Shown piece after piece: positions 10,282 through 42,918 of a DNA stretch of 64,000 nucleotides. This DNA comes from Apostichopus japonicus (taxonomy: Eukaryota; Echinodermata; Holothuroidea; Aspidochirotida; Stichopodidae). How positions within the stretch are numbered: position 1 is the first letter of the stretch; every line of letters starts with the position of its first letter. The translations under genes and the position numbers were made by a program. The stretch is taken from the NCBI RefSeq assembly GCF_037975245.1, contig NC_092568.1:18683001-18747000 (forward strand), written 5' to 3'. Below the pieces are notes generated by a model that made no database searches, was not told the origin of the DNA, and was given only the letters and a program-made list of their open reading frames with translations.

Positions 10282-11560
10282 CCAGATGGTTATAGTGAAA
10301 AGAACCGGCCGTACAAGGGTTGAGAGTAGGTCCTGCCTAGTACGGGAGCCAGAGCGGGGGCCGGGTGTGTGGGCCCCCACCCCCACGCACACACACACCC
10401 ACACAGGAACACACATTTTTGTATAAGAACAAAGTGCCCTTTATTATTTAATAATTATGTCCCTGTGTTGAGAAATTAATTAAAATGAGACTAGATATAG
10501 AGTCATTTTGCTGCAAACTTAAAAACAAAAGGACAATCCACGGAGTTGCATATTTTCATCGCAGACACCTTTAATGAATAATTGCTTACGGAGTATCCAA
10601 ACAAAACACATGTTTATAATTCTGTCATCCATCAAGTCCAACCTGTACAAAATAGTATTTGTCCTTTGACCGACTTGACTTTTACCTCAGTCGTCATTGT
10701 AACTATGTATTTTGAAAAAAAATTCACTTATGAGAGTTGCAATGTATAGAAAATGTGTCCTTGAATTCGTAATAAAAGCCATTTTCAGTTCAATCGACCT
10801 TTGACCTCAAACCTTTCATTCTTAAAGTCGCCACAGGGAATAAGCCCCAATAACGTGGCACCGTTTCTTACAAAATATGATGAATATACTGCTGTTTGAT
10901 CCTACTGTTACTGTGCCTTATCTGTACTACGAAAAAATAATAATAAACTTTAGGTTTTCACCGCCATGTTAGAAAATATGGCAAAGCGATTAGGCAAGTT
11001 GAACCGAAATTGCCCTCAAAAAACGCATTATAGTTCGCTTCATTATTACGGTATATATTCAAACGCTCTGTAATGTACTTTGGTGAAAAACATACGCGTG
11101 TGTACTGCATGGCTTCACGTGTTTTGTTTTACAAATGTTCTGATATTAAAGATGTGGGCACATATTTTTAAAAAGGAGATGAGCGAGAAAAGACGTTTAA
11201 ATTCACAATGTGTGGTTGCATCTTTCTTATTTCTTGTTATGCACTAAAAGTTAAGCCATTATCGCAAGCGTTCACTTCCTGCCATGACTACTCTCGGCTT
11301 TTTCCTCACCTTAGCACTAACTTTCCCGCACCTTGACAAAACGGAAACCTAAGAAAATAACGGAACAGCAATGTCAACTATGACTGAGTTGTCATCATAA
11401 TATAGCACCCGGCATGCTGCAAATCAGTTAAACATAGTCGAATGGCCCGGGTAATTTCTCAGTTTTGCAATTCCGATTCGGAAGAGTGTAAAATACCTAG
11501 GAGGGTAAAAGTGTCGGGGTAGTGGGACATGTGAGTTGCCGACAACCAAATCCGTACCAA
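10282..11560. other. Non-coding, nothing recognised
   Basis: AT-rich, with a (CA)n/poly-C patch near 10370-10410. No coherent exon or known repeat seen. Confidence 0.35.
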
Positions 11561-11903
11561 GAATTTTAGTATCTGAATAATTTTGAACAACAAGTCATTT
11601 TTATTATTACAGTTGTTGCTTCCGTTTCTGTGTTTTCAACAAAAGGTCGCTTTTCGTTTGCAGAAATTTTATCACCAAAAAGGGGTACTTCCGATTTATG
11701 AAAAAGAGGTTCTCTTGAGTATGGTAGTTTACAAAGCTGGTGGAACGTGCCTATCCCCCCCCCCTCCACTCCCCCACCCGTGTAATGAGTAAAACGAGGT
11801 TCTCTGTGTTAGTATTGTATGATATGGACTCATGGACCTTTGAACCAAGTTTATGGCTGTGTTAGCATATATATATATATATTGTAACTCAAGTATTTGA
11901 CAG

Positions 11904-12061
11904 TCTACCGATTGGTTCATAAATGCAGTGAAGAAGGCATAGTATATTTCGAATTTGGACACTACACGTGGGATGGTTACGGAGCATGTATGTGTAGCCT
12001 TGCAGCTATTGTCCGTGGTTATGCACCCTCAAATCCTCAACGTGTTACAATAAACGTGTAA
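11904..12061 (+). CDS. Unrecognised candidate terminal exon
   Basis: After TATTTGACAG a frame encodes VYFEFGHYTWDGYGACMCSL, then IVRGYAPSNPQRVTINV, and stops with TAA at 12059-12061. The aromatic and cysteine content and the absence of low-complexity sequence make it look like true coding sequence. I cannot name the domain. It may be the last exon of a plus-strand gene that includes 8016 and 10054. Confidence 0.35.
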
Positions 12062-13977
12062 CCATTGCAACCTTTGTCACCCATTGATATCAGAGAAAAA
12101 TGGGGGAAATATACAAACTGACATCACAGTCTTAAAATAGTGTATAAAACAGGGTTTCCAATTACAATAGAGTGCATTACCTTGTATAGAAATTTGTCTT
12201 GGGTCATATAGTAGGCAGTTTTGCATCATTGCACACAAAAAATAACTGAAAAAAACGTGACTAATGCGTGTGATCATTGTGCATAAGAAGGGGACAGCAA
12301 CGAGATTTTGATTATTTGGTTTTGCTCTTTAAATAGCCAAAAAAGAAACCGGACCCCTTTTTTAAGATACTTTACTTTGTTTCCAATGTAAAATGAGTCC
12401 CCATTTCGTACTAGTGTTTGGCCCATGAAGGTACTATATATATATATATACACACAAAGTAACTCCATGCTTAGGACGAGAGTCAGTATAGTGTCCGTAA
12501 ATTTGACTCACTTCGAGGTGAACATCCATAAGCGAACACTATCTGGTAATTCAGATAGCAAAATACGTTATACATTGATAGGTTCACTAACAAAGATCCT
12601 CATTCAAATATATTATGCTTATATATTTTGAACCGAATATGATCGAACTTATTCGACATTGTCAATGACGTAATTATTGACGTAATTAATAATAATAATA
12701 ATATTATTATTATTATTGTTGTTGTTGTTATTATTATTATTACAATTATTATTATTTTTATTATTATTATTATTATTATAATTATTATTATTATTTCTTT
12801 TGCCTTTTTTCGAACCTGAATGATATTTCCTAAAAGAAAATTAGCCCAGTCTGCAAAGGCTGGGTACCAAAACCAAACAACTCGATGTACTGTGACCGTA
12901 TGATCATCTTAAAGTACTAATATACGTTAAGTGATGTTTTTTTTTCTTTCTTTCTTTCATTTTTGTTGTTGTTGTAGTCTCTCCTAAATATCTGATAGAT
13001 TGCAAAACCCAAAGTATGCTTTCAATGGCTGGTATTCATACAGAGAGCAAAATCTTTCCTTGAAAACGAAACTAAGGCAATAAAGCAAACAATATTGCCG
13101 TGCGTTGGTTTATACTCCATTAATTGGAATATACTCCATAGAGAAACAAATTCATAACGTCAATGACAGTATAAGTTACAAACCATAATCAGTTCATAAT
13201 AATTGTTTAAACAATTTGATATTTGCGAATCTTTTATGAAAAACTTCACAGCATGAAGTTCCCTTTATAGCGTATATATGCATGCGCTTAATTCATGATT
13301 GTAAAATTCCTAAATCTGTGGAAATTTCCATAGCGCGTGATCTAGCACCGGGTATACTTTATTTATAGCCCACTGAATGAATATCTTTGTTAGTGCTCTT
13401 TACTATATAAATACCGTAAATTAAAGCCGTTTTTTCCTTTTATTGTGAATATCTCAACTAAATTAAAATCTAAAATTAAAGCGAAAACTAAAAAAATATA
13501 TATCCTCGAACTGGAATTGCAACTGATCACGCTAATACAACCTTAAAAACTTTTTTTGTTTTAGTTCCACAAGGAGGATTTATTAGCGAACATGACATAA
13601 CATCTAACTTGTCATTTCGCAAAACACGAAAAGCTCACTATATGTAAATAAAATATGTAGTATAATTTACGCTACTAATAATGCTTCAAAAATTCATCTT
13701 TTTGCCCTAACTACATCCACCAAATCTGTAAGGTAAATGTTTCGGAGTGTTTGAATGGGGGTCCTTACAGCTTGGAGGCGGGTGTGGGTGGGGATACATC
13801 TTCACCGACGTGGCGTCGTTGCCGTCACGGTTAATAGTTTCAACAAAGAAGGTTAGGACCCTGTCAGTAAACCATCGAAATTTTAGCACGAAAACTAATG
13901 TTAGTCAGTTGTATTTTAAGAGAAATGAAACGTTTGTTTTTATGCTTACTTGAAAAACACTACTTGTCTAAGTATTT
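12062..13977. other. Intergenic, AT-rich
   Basis: Apart from the (ATT)n array at 12688-12796 I see no gene or recognisable element here. Confidence 0.4.
12688..12796. repeat. (AAT/ATT)n and (GTT)n microsatellite
   Basis: Trinucleotide repeat that changes from AAT to ATT, passing through GTT. This makes a partial palindrome. Confidence 0.95.
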
Positions 13978-13985
13978 GTCATAGG

Positions 13986-14314
13986 CATGGGGGCAACCAC
14001 GGCTAGGTAGATAGGCTCTGCCTCTACCCCCCCCCCCCTCACCCCACAACTAGACAGAGAGAATATTACAAAATCAATTTAGTTTACAGTATTATCAACA
14101 CATAAACTTATGTGCGGCACAACCAAAACAGTCAAAAATTCAACATTGTTTCAAAAATTGCAAGACATAGCATCATTTTGCATCTGAGCGCCCACCACAT
14201 TAACAAAATTTAAAAATGGGGAGGGGACACCTAAGACCCTTCACATGCATGACATGACATATGACCCCCCCCCCCCTCTTCAAACCCAGTAAAAGAATAT
14301 TGATTGCGCCCCTG
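13986..14314. mobile_element. hAT-like MITE with perfect 8 bp target duplication
   Basis: Ends are CATGGGGGCAACCA on the left and the inverse of CAGGGGCGCAATCA on the right. GTCATAGG flanks both sides (13978-13985 and 14315-14322). An 8 bp duplication and CA…GGGG…GC termini are typical of hAT elements. The interior has two long C runs and no transposase, so it is non-autonomous. Confidence 0.8.
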
Positions 14315-14322
14315 GTCATAGG

Positions 14323-14934
14323 TCAATTAATTGTGTTACGGGTTATGTTACGCGAAACTGTAAACACACATTAGACATATATGAATCAATTGCAATTACC
14401 AGTATAACAAGTAATCAGTCGAAAATGGTTCCATATTTTATAGATAGAAGTCATTTATTCAAGTTTATAAGCATTTTTATATATAGATATATATATGTAT
14501 AAATAATTTGTAAACATTTCATTGCACATTAAGCTGACTTTTTTTACTGTTATAACTTACCCTCCCCTCCCCCACCCACCCCGGTGCCCAATATCTGCGA
14601 GCATTATGTTTGTTACAGAAACTTCACATACTGCAGGACACGAGTAATGCGCCCTCCTTATATTGGTGGTCCCCGTAAAACACAGAATTCCTGGCTATGA
14701 TCATACATTAAGACCAAGAAACTAAACAAATTAACATTTCACTTAATCAGAAACACTTTGAAATCAAGTGTCATAGTCATTTGTTACCTCGCTATCTTAT
14801 AAACAATGGAATATATTCATATTATTTACTAATTGGCTGTGAAGATTAAACCAACCCGGGAATTATATAAAAAAAGAAGCTTATTACTTCATGCTAACGT
14901 ACATCATGCAGGTAATTTGTAAGAAAACGACATG
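14323..14934. other. Intergenic, nothing recognised
   Basis: AT-rich, no exon or repeat unit seen. Confidence 0.4.
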
Positions 14935-15095
14935 CAAGAGAGGTGAGCACGAAAACCAAACTACCAAACTACCAAATTACCAAACTACTAAACTACCGAA
15001 CTATACTGATCCATTCCCAGCCCCCAACCTCCCCTGTAGCCCCCCCCCCCCCCTTCCGTACCATTGCATCGAGACTGTGACTGTGTGATCATCAT
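14935..15095 (+). repeat. Dispersed repeat with internal ACCAAACT array
   Basis: Contains GAGCACGAAAACCAAACTAC followed by about five copies of an 8-9 bp unit (ACCAAACT and variants), a poly-C run, and CATTGCATCGAGACTGTGAC. The same blocks occur inverted at 44985-45075 without the expansion, so this is a dispersed element that has expanded internally here. Confidence 0.7.
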
Positions 15096-15181
15096 CAATG
15101 TTTATCACAGGAAGGGAACAGATATATCTCAGAAAGGGAACATATACTACACAAGAACTTAACCATGTAGATATGTACATT

Positions 15182-15420
15182 ATTAAGAATAGCAACATAA
15201 TTAAATAAAACTTGTATATATGTACAATATTAAGAATAGCAACATAATTAAATAAAACTTGTATATATGTGCAATACTAAGAATAGCAACATAATTAAAT
15301 AATACTTGTCTATATGTATAATATTAAGATAGTAAAAGAATTAAATAATACTTGTCTCTATGTATAATAGTAAGAATAGCAACAGAATCAAAGAATACTT
15401 GTCTATATGTATTACATTTT
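15182..15420. repeat. 47 bp minisatellite, about 5 copies
   Basis: Unit contains AAGAATAGCAACATAATTAA, then ATAAAACTTGTATATATG; the period is 47 bp (15182 to 15229). Later units drift. It lies beyond the 3' end of gene A. Confidence 0.9.
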
Positions 15421-15727
15421 GCACTAATCAATATACAAAAAAAATCAAAGCAAACAGGAACCCTGGTACGGCATAGCATGCATAGTCCCATCCCTATTAG
15501 GGGTGGGTGTTCCCCCCCCCCCCCTCACCACGAATGTTGTATGAAGTTTAATATTATTATTTGCTTGAAAAATAATTTGAGTTATCCTATTCACAACAAT
15601 ATCTATACAAATTTAAAAATTGTTCTCTTCTCGTCTCAGTTTATACTAAATGTCAATTGAAAGAGATAGCAGTGATTATTCATTCATCCCTTGGACGTCA
15701 TGATGGCAGTGATGAATATTCAACAGT
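15421..15727. other. Presumed 3' flank of gene A
   Basis: No canonical AATAAA on the minus strand close to the stop; AATAAT variants exist. The 3' end is therefore not placed. Confidence 0.3.
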
Positions 15728-35640
<19,913 letters not shown>

Positions 35641-35708
35641 GATGATAAATTGTCAAAGTTTGGTTAATTCGTTGAAGGTAAAAATCCGACACGGCTCAAA
35701 GCTGCTGG

Positions 35709-35717
35709 ATATATATG
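35709..35717 (-). promoter_or_regulatory. Possible TATA box of gene A
   Basis: TATATATCC on the minus strand, about 70 bases before the ATG. Weak evidence: TATA-like strings are common in this AT-rich DNA. Confidence 0.25.
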
Positions 35718-35761
35718 ATTGTATGTCGTCTGCACGGGCGAGCTCTGAAATTGTGTGTGAA

Positions 35762-38700
35762 TAGTTGGTGTTTTTAAGCATTTAAAGTAGTCATGGTTCG
35801 CTGAACCATCTCTAGGAAAATTCCATTCAACATTGCTGATGGATTTATGCATGACTGGCAATTTGCTAGAAAAGACTCTAAAGAAGCCATATAACTATTG
35901 TATTATAGTACGTATGCCTTATTGTTTGTGCTAGATTACGTTTTCGTCAAAAATACCGTATGAAAGATTGTGGTAAATTTCCAACGATTAACTTCGTTAG
36001 TATTGTAACTATTATGTTGTTGTTGCGGTTTCTTTTCGGTTCTTTTGTTTCCTGGCAAAGATCACTGATATGGAATGTAACTAGTAGCAATATAATAGTG
36101 TGTGGTATGTCGTACTGAATATGTAGTTATGTGCAAGACAATTGGTCAACAATGAACTTTTTGATACTCGGAATAAGTCCGGATTCGGGACCTCCAGAGC
36201 CTTGTTTGACCTGAGATTGACATCAGATTCTTGCGAGACGTAGTCATCAACCAACGCAAGCCATGCCGACTGCCAGTCGGGAAGACACGTTCAGTTTTCC
36301 CGACTGAAAGCCGACACGACTTAAAAAAAAACGAAATCTTGATCAGTCGTAGTCTTAAGCACAGCCGCATTTACTGTCCGACTATCCACGATTAGCCATG
36401 TAACGTAACGTAACGACGGTCGAGTTGACTCGGGTCCTGATTAGTTGGGGCAGTGTGGTACGGGCTTTAGGTCTTACAAGTAGGCCGCACCCCTAATGTA
36501 GAAACAAATCTCCATGCCATTGGACGATTGGGAAATGAGAAGACTTCAACCAGATTTAGCATTAGCTGTGTATGACTTGTCATAATAACTCTCAAATAGT
36601 CCTTATCCTAATACAATAGTTAAATCACTCCGATCGATCACAGTCATCACAGTAAAGATACCATACACGGGGGTTTCCATTGCGTTAACGTACATCAACT
36701 ATAAGGCCGTCCTTGAACCATAAATAACAGCACTCAGGGGCACCAATAATGCCACTGGTAAATGGTTCACGCCTTTATGATTTTATTGAAATATAAGGCA
36801 ATGGAATAATTGTTTTGGGTTTGCATGTGTGTTCAAGTAGCCAAAAAGGGGATATGATTCATGTATCTATATTGAATGTATGACATCATGAAAACTCATT
36901 CTGCTTTAGATTCAGATGTTAGTGGTTTTGAGATCCTATGCTGATGACTAACATATTCAAAATGGTATAATGGCCCGTATAGAGACGATAGGAAGTGGCG
37001 AGTATGGGGGTTGTAAAATGACCCTGAGGTTTGTTGACGACCGATTGAGGAGGGGAAGAGCAAAGGGTAACAGGCAAAGGTTTTTAGATAGTTCTGCAGA
37101 CAGACAGTAGAAAGGGGCAATCTGGGCAATCTGGACAAACAGTTTTTATCGAGAATTGTTCATATCGATCGTTTTCTTCGAATTTATTTGATTGGTGATA
37201 ACAAATATTGACAAACGAAATGTACTTTATATCAGTGTCTCGCATTCATCGGTGCCGCAGGTTGACCCTGTCAAGCTCTGGCCTTAAACACAACCACAAA
37301 CGTTAAATATTATAACATATACACAACGGACCATGTAGTATAGCCTGGCAATTTACGTAGGCCTACATAATATGAATCTTTGTCTCTTCTGGTCTCGTTT
37401 TTTTACCAACTTGTCAGTTTCTTATGTTCTTCATACTTATATAGGTCTGTATTTGTTATTCATATATAGTTTTGGTATATGGTTCGTCGGTCTGTCTGTT
37501 TATGACACCAGGGAAGAGACGTCACGGAAATGATGACGCAGAAATGTAAGGTTCGTCGGGGCAGCCCGGCGTGTCAGTGGTCAACAGGCCTGACAACTTG
37601 ATGAGGGTCACAGAGAAGTAGAGAGTCAAGTATGTTCTCAGTCATTTTTATACTAACTTTTCTACAAAATTAAGCATTGAAAATGGGTGCTCGGCGACAC
37701 AATTGTACCCAGGGCCCGAATTGGCTTTCGACGCCACAGCAGATCAGTTATCAGTGGCCTGCTGGAGAGCCGACTACAGGGCGATCTAATCTCATAGCCA
37801 GTAGTAGTGCGCGTCAGGGAGGTAGCCAGGGGATCGATGGGAGCGATCGTTCCCCAGCCTCCCCCCCCCCACCCCATCCCCTTTGAGTACCCAATAAATA
37901 AAATTTAACTAAAAGCAGGAAAATAGATTTAAGCTCTCTTTTCAGGTTGAAAAAAGCTATGCCACCCTTTTCAATCTTTCCCCTGAAAGTTCGTCTGCTA
38001 CGTATTACAAAACTCTTTTTATTGTTTATTTATTTATTATAGTATTTTAAGGCCATTTAGAATTTTATTAATGTTCCATATGGCGTTCAAAAGCCTTTGA
38101 AAATAGTCTGTCCATCAGGGTTGACAACCGTGCTGTAACTTATACGCTAAAAAGATATCCAGTCATAAATTACAGGTTACTCGCCACTTCTTCTATATCA
38201 AATCTTGTTGGACACTGACTGGGGTATCAGAACATGGGTCAGATGGACAGTGTCATATTCAGCTAGACTATGTAAGATCTTTGTATTATATCATATCGTA
38301 TTGTGTGTGGTATGTCACATTTGCCGAGTATACTTGCCGCATGGAGAGAGTACGATTATAATGATATATCCTTCCGTTTGTCCGCGACTGGTTCTTAACC
38401 ATTGCAACTCTTCCAGTCGTTCCCTGTTGATGCGATATTTCTTCTATATCTTTATAGCGGGAAAGGCTTTTTCGCTATAAATGTCTGTAACATCCATAGT
38501 GAAATGCTTCAACGGTCGGACTAACAATTTTTAAATTTCAGACTTCTTTTGTAGACTACATTTAAACGCAAAGTGCGTCCGTTTACACCATTTGACGTCA
38601 AGAATATCAAGAATATTTCGGGGGTGGGGTGGATCATATCCCAGACCTCCTATGGGTAGCTTGCACCTTCGGCGCTCAATGCACGTGCTTTTGGCATGAA

Positions 38701-39779
38701 ACCAGCGGATTTAGTCGTTAAAATGGTCCGCTTTTCATAAGATCGGCCGCCCCCCCCCCCTTGGAAAAGCTGCATACGGGCTTGAAGTTGGAACGCACAC
38801 ATATAATATTCGAAGCTTCTCAGATCGAAAATATATTGCCGTATATGTCTGAAAAGCAGAACAGAAAATGAAAAGAAACCAACAGGGTCACTAACATCAG
38901 TCACAAGTTTAGCTTTAAAATCGTTTTGAGGCTTCAGTTTGTATAGTAAGGTAAGTTACTTTACATGAGATACATTTTTCAAAAACGTTAAACCCATCGT
39001 ATTTACGTCTTTAAGTAAGGTGAGAGCTTTAATTCACCAATGAAGGTATATATATATTGTTCAGATAAAAGTTGAGCCATTTGACTCAAAAATTAATAAT
39101 CATAACAAAAGTAATCATAAATTAAAATACGAATAGAATAAAGCCTCCCGTGATGTTCGGGTTTCCACTTTGAGCGAGTCACGTGCAAAAAGGGACATAA
39201 AGTAACCAGGCATGCAGACGTAGGTGAATGCAAGGAGGATCGACAGCGGATGCATGAATGTAAAAGAGACACACATTCCTGGAGCAAATGTAAGGGATGA
39301 CTCCCTGCTCAAAACGACCTACTCTAAAACAATATATAAAGTGTTATCAACATAAACATGATCAAATGTTCATAGCTCCTTAAATGCCCAGCGCCAGATG
39401 TTTCGCAGATTTTTTTAAAAAATTCACAGGACTTACTTAGAATGGGATAATTTCGGCTTGATTTATAGAGCCCTCATGTGCTTAATTTGAATGTTCTTTC
39501 TAGAGTGGATTTCCATATAAGATCTCTTGTATCAGCTAAAACCTTTGGCAATGCATATTAGAAGATTGAAACATCTAATGGAAACCAAGAACTCCATGTT
39601 TACCACACTTGATATTTCACATATATAGTGTTGTGATTGACGTAAGACTTGTAAGATTTGAGCATAATTCAAATATTTCTACATACCACCATACTTGTAC
39701 AGATTTATGAAGGTAAGCTTTTACCAGTCTTGTCCCAAACAGTCGTAGAAAAGGAACTTTTCACTAATTCTCTGTCACC
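35762..39779. other. Intergenic region upstream of gene A
   Basis: No gene recognised. It contains a 10 bp perfect hairpin at 36274-36306, poly-C runs near 37860 and 38750 that look like decayed MITE interiors, and CAGGGAGGTAGCCAGGGG near 37817, a possible element end. Confidence 0.4.
36274..36306. repeat. 10 bp perfect inverted repeat (hairpin)
   Basis: CAGTCGGGAA and TTCCCGACTG separated by 13 bases. Function unknown; may be part of a foldback element. Confidence 0.6.
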
Positions 39780-39787
39780 ATGTAAAG

Positions 39788-40459
39788 CAGTGCCGGATTT
39801 ACGGCGGGGCCCACCGGGACCCAGGCCCGGACCCCCACGTTAAGACCCCCCACATGTGGGTGTCCAAAAAAATGGCGGCATAAGATGCCTTTCCGTACGT
39901 CCGTCGATGGTCAACATGTAAAATACGGATCTTTGTGCGAAACTCCACATTGAACAAAGGTGGTCTTTCCCTAAATACATGGGACCTAAAATGATGCCCG
40001 GTCTTTATTCTACGGCATTTGCGTAACTTGTCGCATATGTGACACCACAAACCCCATAAATTCAGTGTTAACAAATGTAAATTCTGTCGGTTTTGCAAAA
40101 AAAATTGGCATCCCTATAGATATTTGGATGACGTTTTAGCTATCAACCACCGATCATGTGATTCCTACGGAAAACGGAATATTGATTCCTGGAGGGGCAT
40201 TAGAAAAACGAAATTTACGTATTAATTGTGACAATAGTCAGTTTCCAGAACATGAGATTTAAAAATTGAAAATGTTTAGATGCAACATGAAAGGCCTGGG
40301 AAGTGCCATTTCCAGCAATCTGGGAAGCATTTTCTGCCAAAATTTTCGTGCGCGACGCGCCAACCTGAAGTGGCGCTACGCTTAGATAGTAGGCCTAATC
40401 ATGAAAGGGCCCCAAAATTATTCTGGACTCGGGCCCCCCACAAGCTAAATCCTGCCCTG
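39788..40459. mobile_element. hAT-like MITE, 672 bp
   Basis: Left end CAGTGCCGGATTTA, right end the inverse CAGGGCAGGATTTA (12 of 14 identical). Flanked by ATGTAAAG (39780-39787) and GTGTAAAG (40460-40467), an 8 bp target duplication with one difference. No transposase frame inside. Confidence 0.8.
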
Positions 40460-40467
40460 GTGTAAAG

Positions 40468-41837
40468 CATCAGGTTTGAGAAACTTGATACTTCTTATTG
40501 TTCTCCTTAATTAAATATATATCACATTCTTTCGATATAAGAATCTCGGAATTTTTAGGCCAAAGAAAGTCAGTATGGAAACCGCGTAAACATGACAACT
40601 CCATATTTAAGCTCAGATTAACTTGATACTTAGTAGCTGGATCAACCTTAGTTACTTCATGATCTCTTTTTCTTGTCGAAGTCAAAGGTAATCTGAGGTC
40701 AATGGAGGTCAAAGAATTAACACCTTGTAACCACATATGCTCCAAAAATACATCTTGGATGCATTTTGAGCTTGGCATTTATATCCACCTAAGTGAATAC
40801 AAACATTACTGGTGTCTGTAGATGTCAATTGTCATTTGAAGTCAGTGGAGATCAAATCTGAAAACCAATAGTAAACACAAGAACTGCAAATGCAAACCTC
40901 AGATGGACTTGATATGAGGTATATAGATTGACCTTAGTGTTTACAGGAACTTGAATTTTTGGTATGGAGGTCAAAGGTCATTTGAGATTATTTAAGATCA
41001 AAATCTTCGTAAACCGTATGGTGTCGTACCAGTTACTGTGTTACTTTGTAACTTTTTAACCAAGCATCAGTACAATTATAGCGAAGTCACAGTATCTAGG
41101 GTGTGGGTTAGTTTCACGGAGACCACCTGCTCCACTGGTGGTGAAATTCTGTACGTCAGAAACAATTTTATTGGTTAAGTCAACTCAATTGGTTGATATG
41201 TTTTACTTTTGGAAAATTCTTGAGTTGATATATGAAAGAAACAAGTTGTATATATATATATAGATAGATTAAACGATTATAGATTAAACGAGTGTAAATC
41301 TAACTAATACTGTATATATGGAAAACTCAATTTATAATTTCCCACTCGTTTTAAGGTATTCATTTAACTTGTTCATGTGTAAAAAAAAAGGCTGAATTTT
41401 GAAATTGGGGGATATAAAAAAAAAAAAAACATTTATTAGAACAACCTTTTGTTCTGGCCTAATAATATAACTAATTTATGTCTAAATACACCTCACAATG
41501 CACCATTTGACATATAAATCTTGCATGGTATATGCAATCATCAATCCACCCCACAGCCACACCCTTCCTTTTGTAATGTAGTATGTAGTTATATCCCCAT
41601 CATATTACTTTAAACATTTTCTTCCATGCCTCTTTGTCTTAAGAGTAACTACTTACTTCCTGTTCATGACTTATTCACCCTACACCCACATCATATTCGT
41701 AGAAGCCCCCTTTGTCTTAATTCCAAGAACTACTCATGGTTACCACAGATGACAACCTGTTGCATCTCAAGTGTATTACAAATAAGGTTAGTCATAGCAC
41801 TCTCCTATGTGCCTTAGTAATTGTGTAAAAGTAAGTT
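40468..41837. other. Intergenic, nothing recognised
   Basis: AT-rich with repeated GGTCAAAGG-type phrases around 40680-40990 but no clear period. No exon found. Confidence 0.35.
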
Positions 41838-41880
41838 GGCCTGACGTTTCGATCCTAGCAGGATCTTCTTCAGAGGCTAA
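41838..41880 (-). ncRNA. Hammerhead-ribozyme-like motif of a Penelope-like element fragment
   Basis: On the minus strand: CTGAAGA, an extra A, then GATCC-TGCTA-GGATC (5 bp perfect stem), GAAA, CGTCAGG. CTGANGA…stem…GAAA is the hammerhead core. Penelope-like retroelements are known to carry such motifs at their termini. The unpaired A next to the stem departs from the ideal, and I see no reverse transcriptase nearby, so this is probably a terminal fragment. Confidence 0.4.
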
Positions 41881-42845
41881 ATGACAAGTTACAGTAACAG
41901 AGGGGACAAAAACACGCACAGAATACAGACAGGTTAATGCCTTAGACAGACAGGTTAATTGCCTTAGTAATTATAAGTAAGACCAAGAGTTTATGCCACA
42001 GAGAGGTTATCGCCCCCTCACAGGAAGTTGTAATGACTTAAATACTGTAGTTTTTAATATGTAAAAGACTAAGATTCCAGACTCCAGAGAGTGTACTTCA
42101 GATACACTCCAGCAATAAAGCTTATACTCTACAATTATATCTATGTCTGGAGTTTCTCTTTATCTGTTGTTCATTGTACCTATTTAATACCATTGAGCCG
42201 GAGCACACCCCAACGTAACACTTTATAAACATGTTTGATCCATCTAGGTTCAAGCCTACCTAAACAATTCGAGAGTAATTGGCAATTTGCCCTTCGCTCC
42301 ATTCCCCTCCCCCAGCTTTAAAATAGGGTGCACGGCAATGAGCTCATGGTATAAACCATGAGATCTCTCGTTGAAGTTCTAGTTTAGCCCAAACCGTTCT
42401 TGGCTCTTTTCCACTTTCCTTATAATTTTACCAGTCAGTTTTCTGTTGTTCATTATATGTATTTTGTGAAACATCCAATGCAATCTTACTTTGAGTAAAC
42501 CTTAGAATTGAAATAATCTAGTATAAAATGGCTTTATTAAAATCTTTGTTGGTATGTCCTGAAGTCAATTCTAACCTTCACGTATCATATTTACGATACA
42601 GCTATACATTCATCTCAGGAACAGCAACTTATTTGAGGTTATAGAACACATTGAGTATAGAAGCAACTCTGCTCGTATTCTTTGCATGTATATATTATAC
42701 TGACATATAAAAGAAATAATGTGTTAAAATATTAAAATACATGGCTGATGTAAATTGATTTTGTTTCACAATAGGTGTTTTATAAAATAGACTGTTTCAA
42801 TAACATTCCAATCTAGCTTTTATCTTTGTTTTTGTTTTGTTTTAG
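41881..42845. other. Intergenic, nothing recognised
   Basis: AT-rich; a near duplicate of GACAGACAGGTTAATGCCTTAG occurs at about 41924-41970. Confidence 0.35.
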
Positions 42846-42918
42846 GAAGATGACAACACGAGAGTAAGAAGAAGTATCGGAACAGAAAGCAATCAATTAT
42901 CTCCACAAGCCAATGCAG
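42846..42918 (+). CDS. Orphan candidate exon
   Basis: A long T-rich tract and TTTTAG precede a 73 bp open segment ending AATGCAG/GTAGGA. It encodes EDDNTRVRRSIGTESNQL, then SPQANA. The splice signals are good but no partner exons were found, so it could be an isolated exon of an unrecognised gene or chance. Confidence 0.25.
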
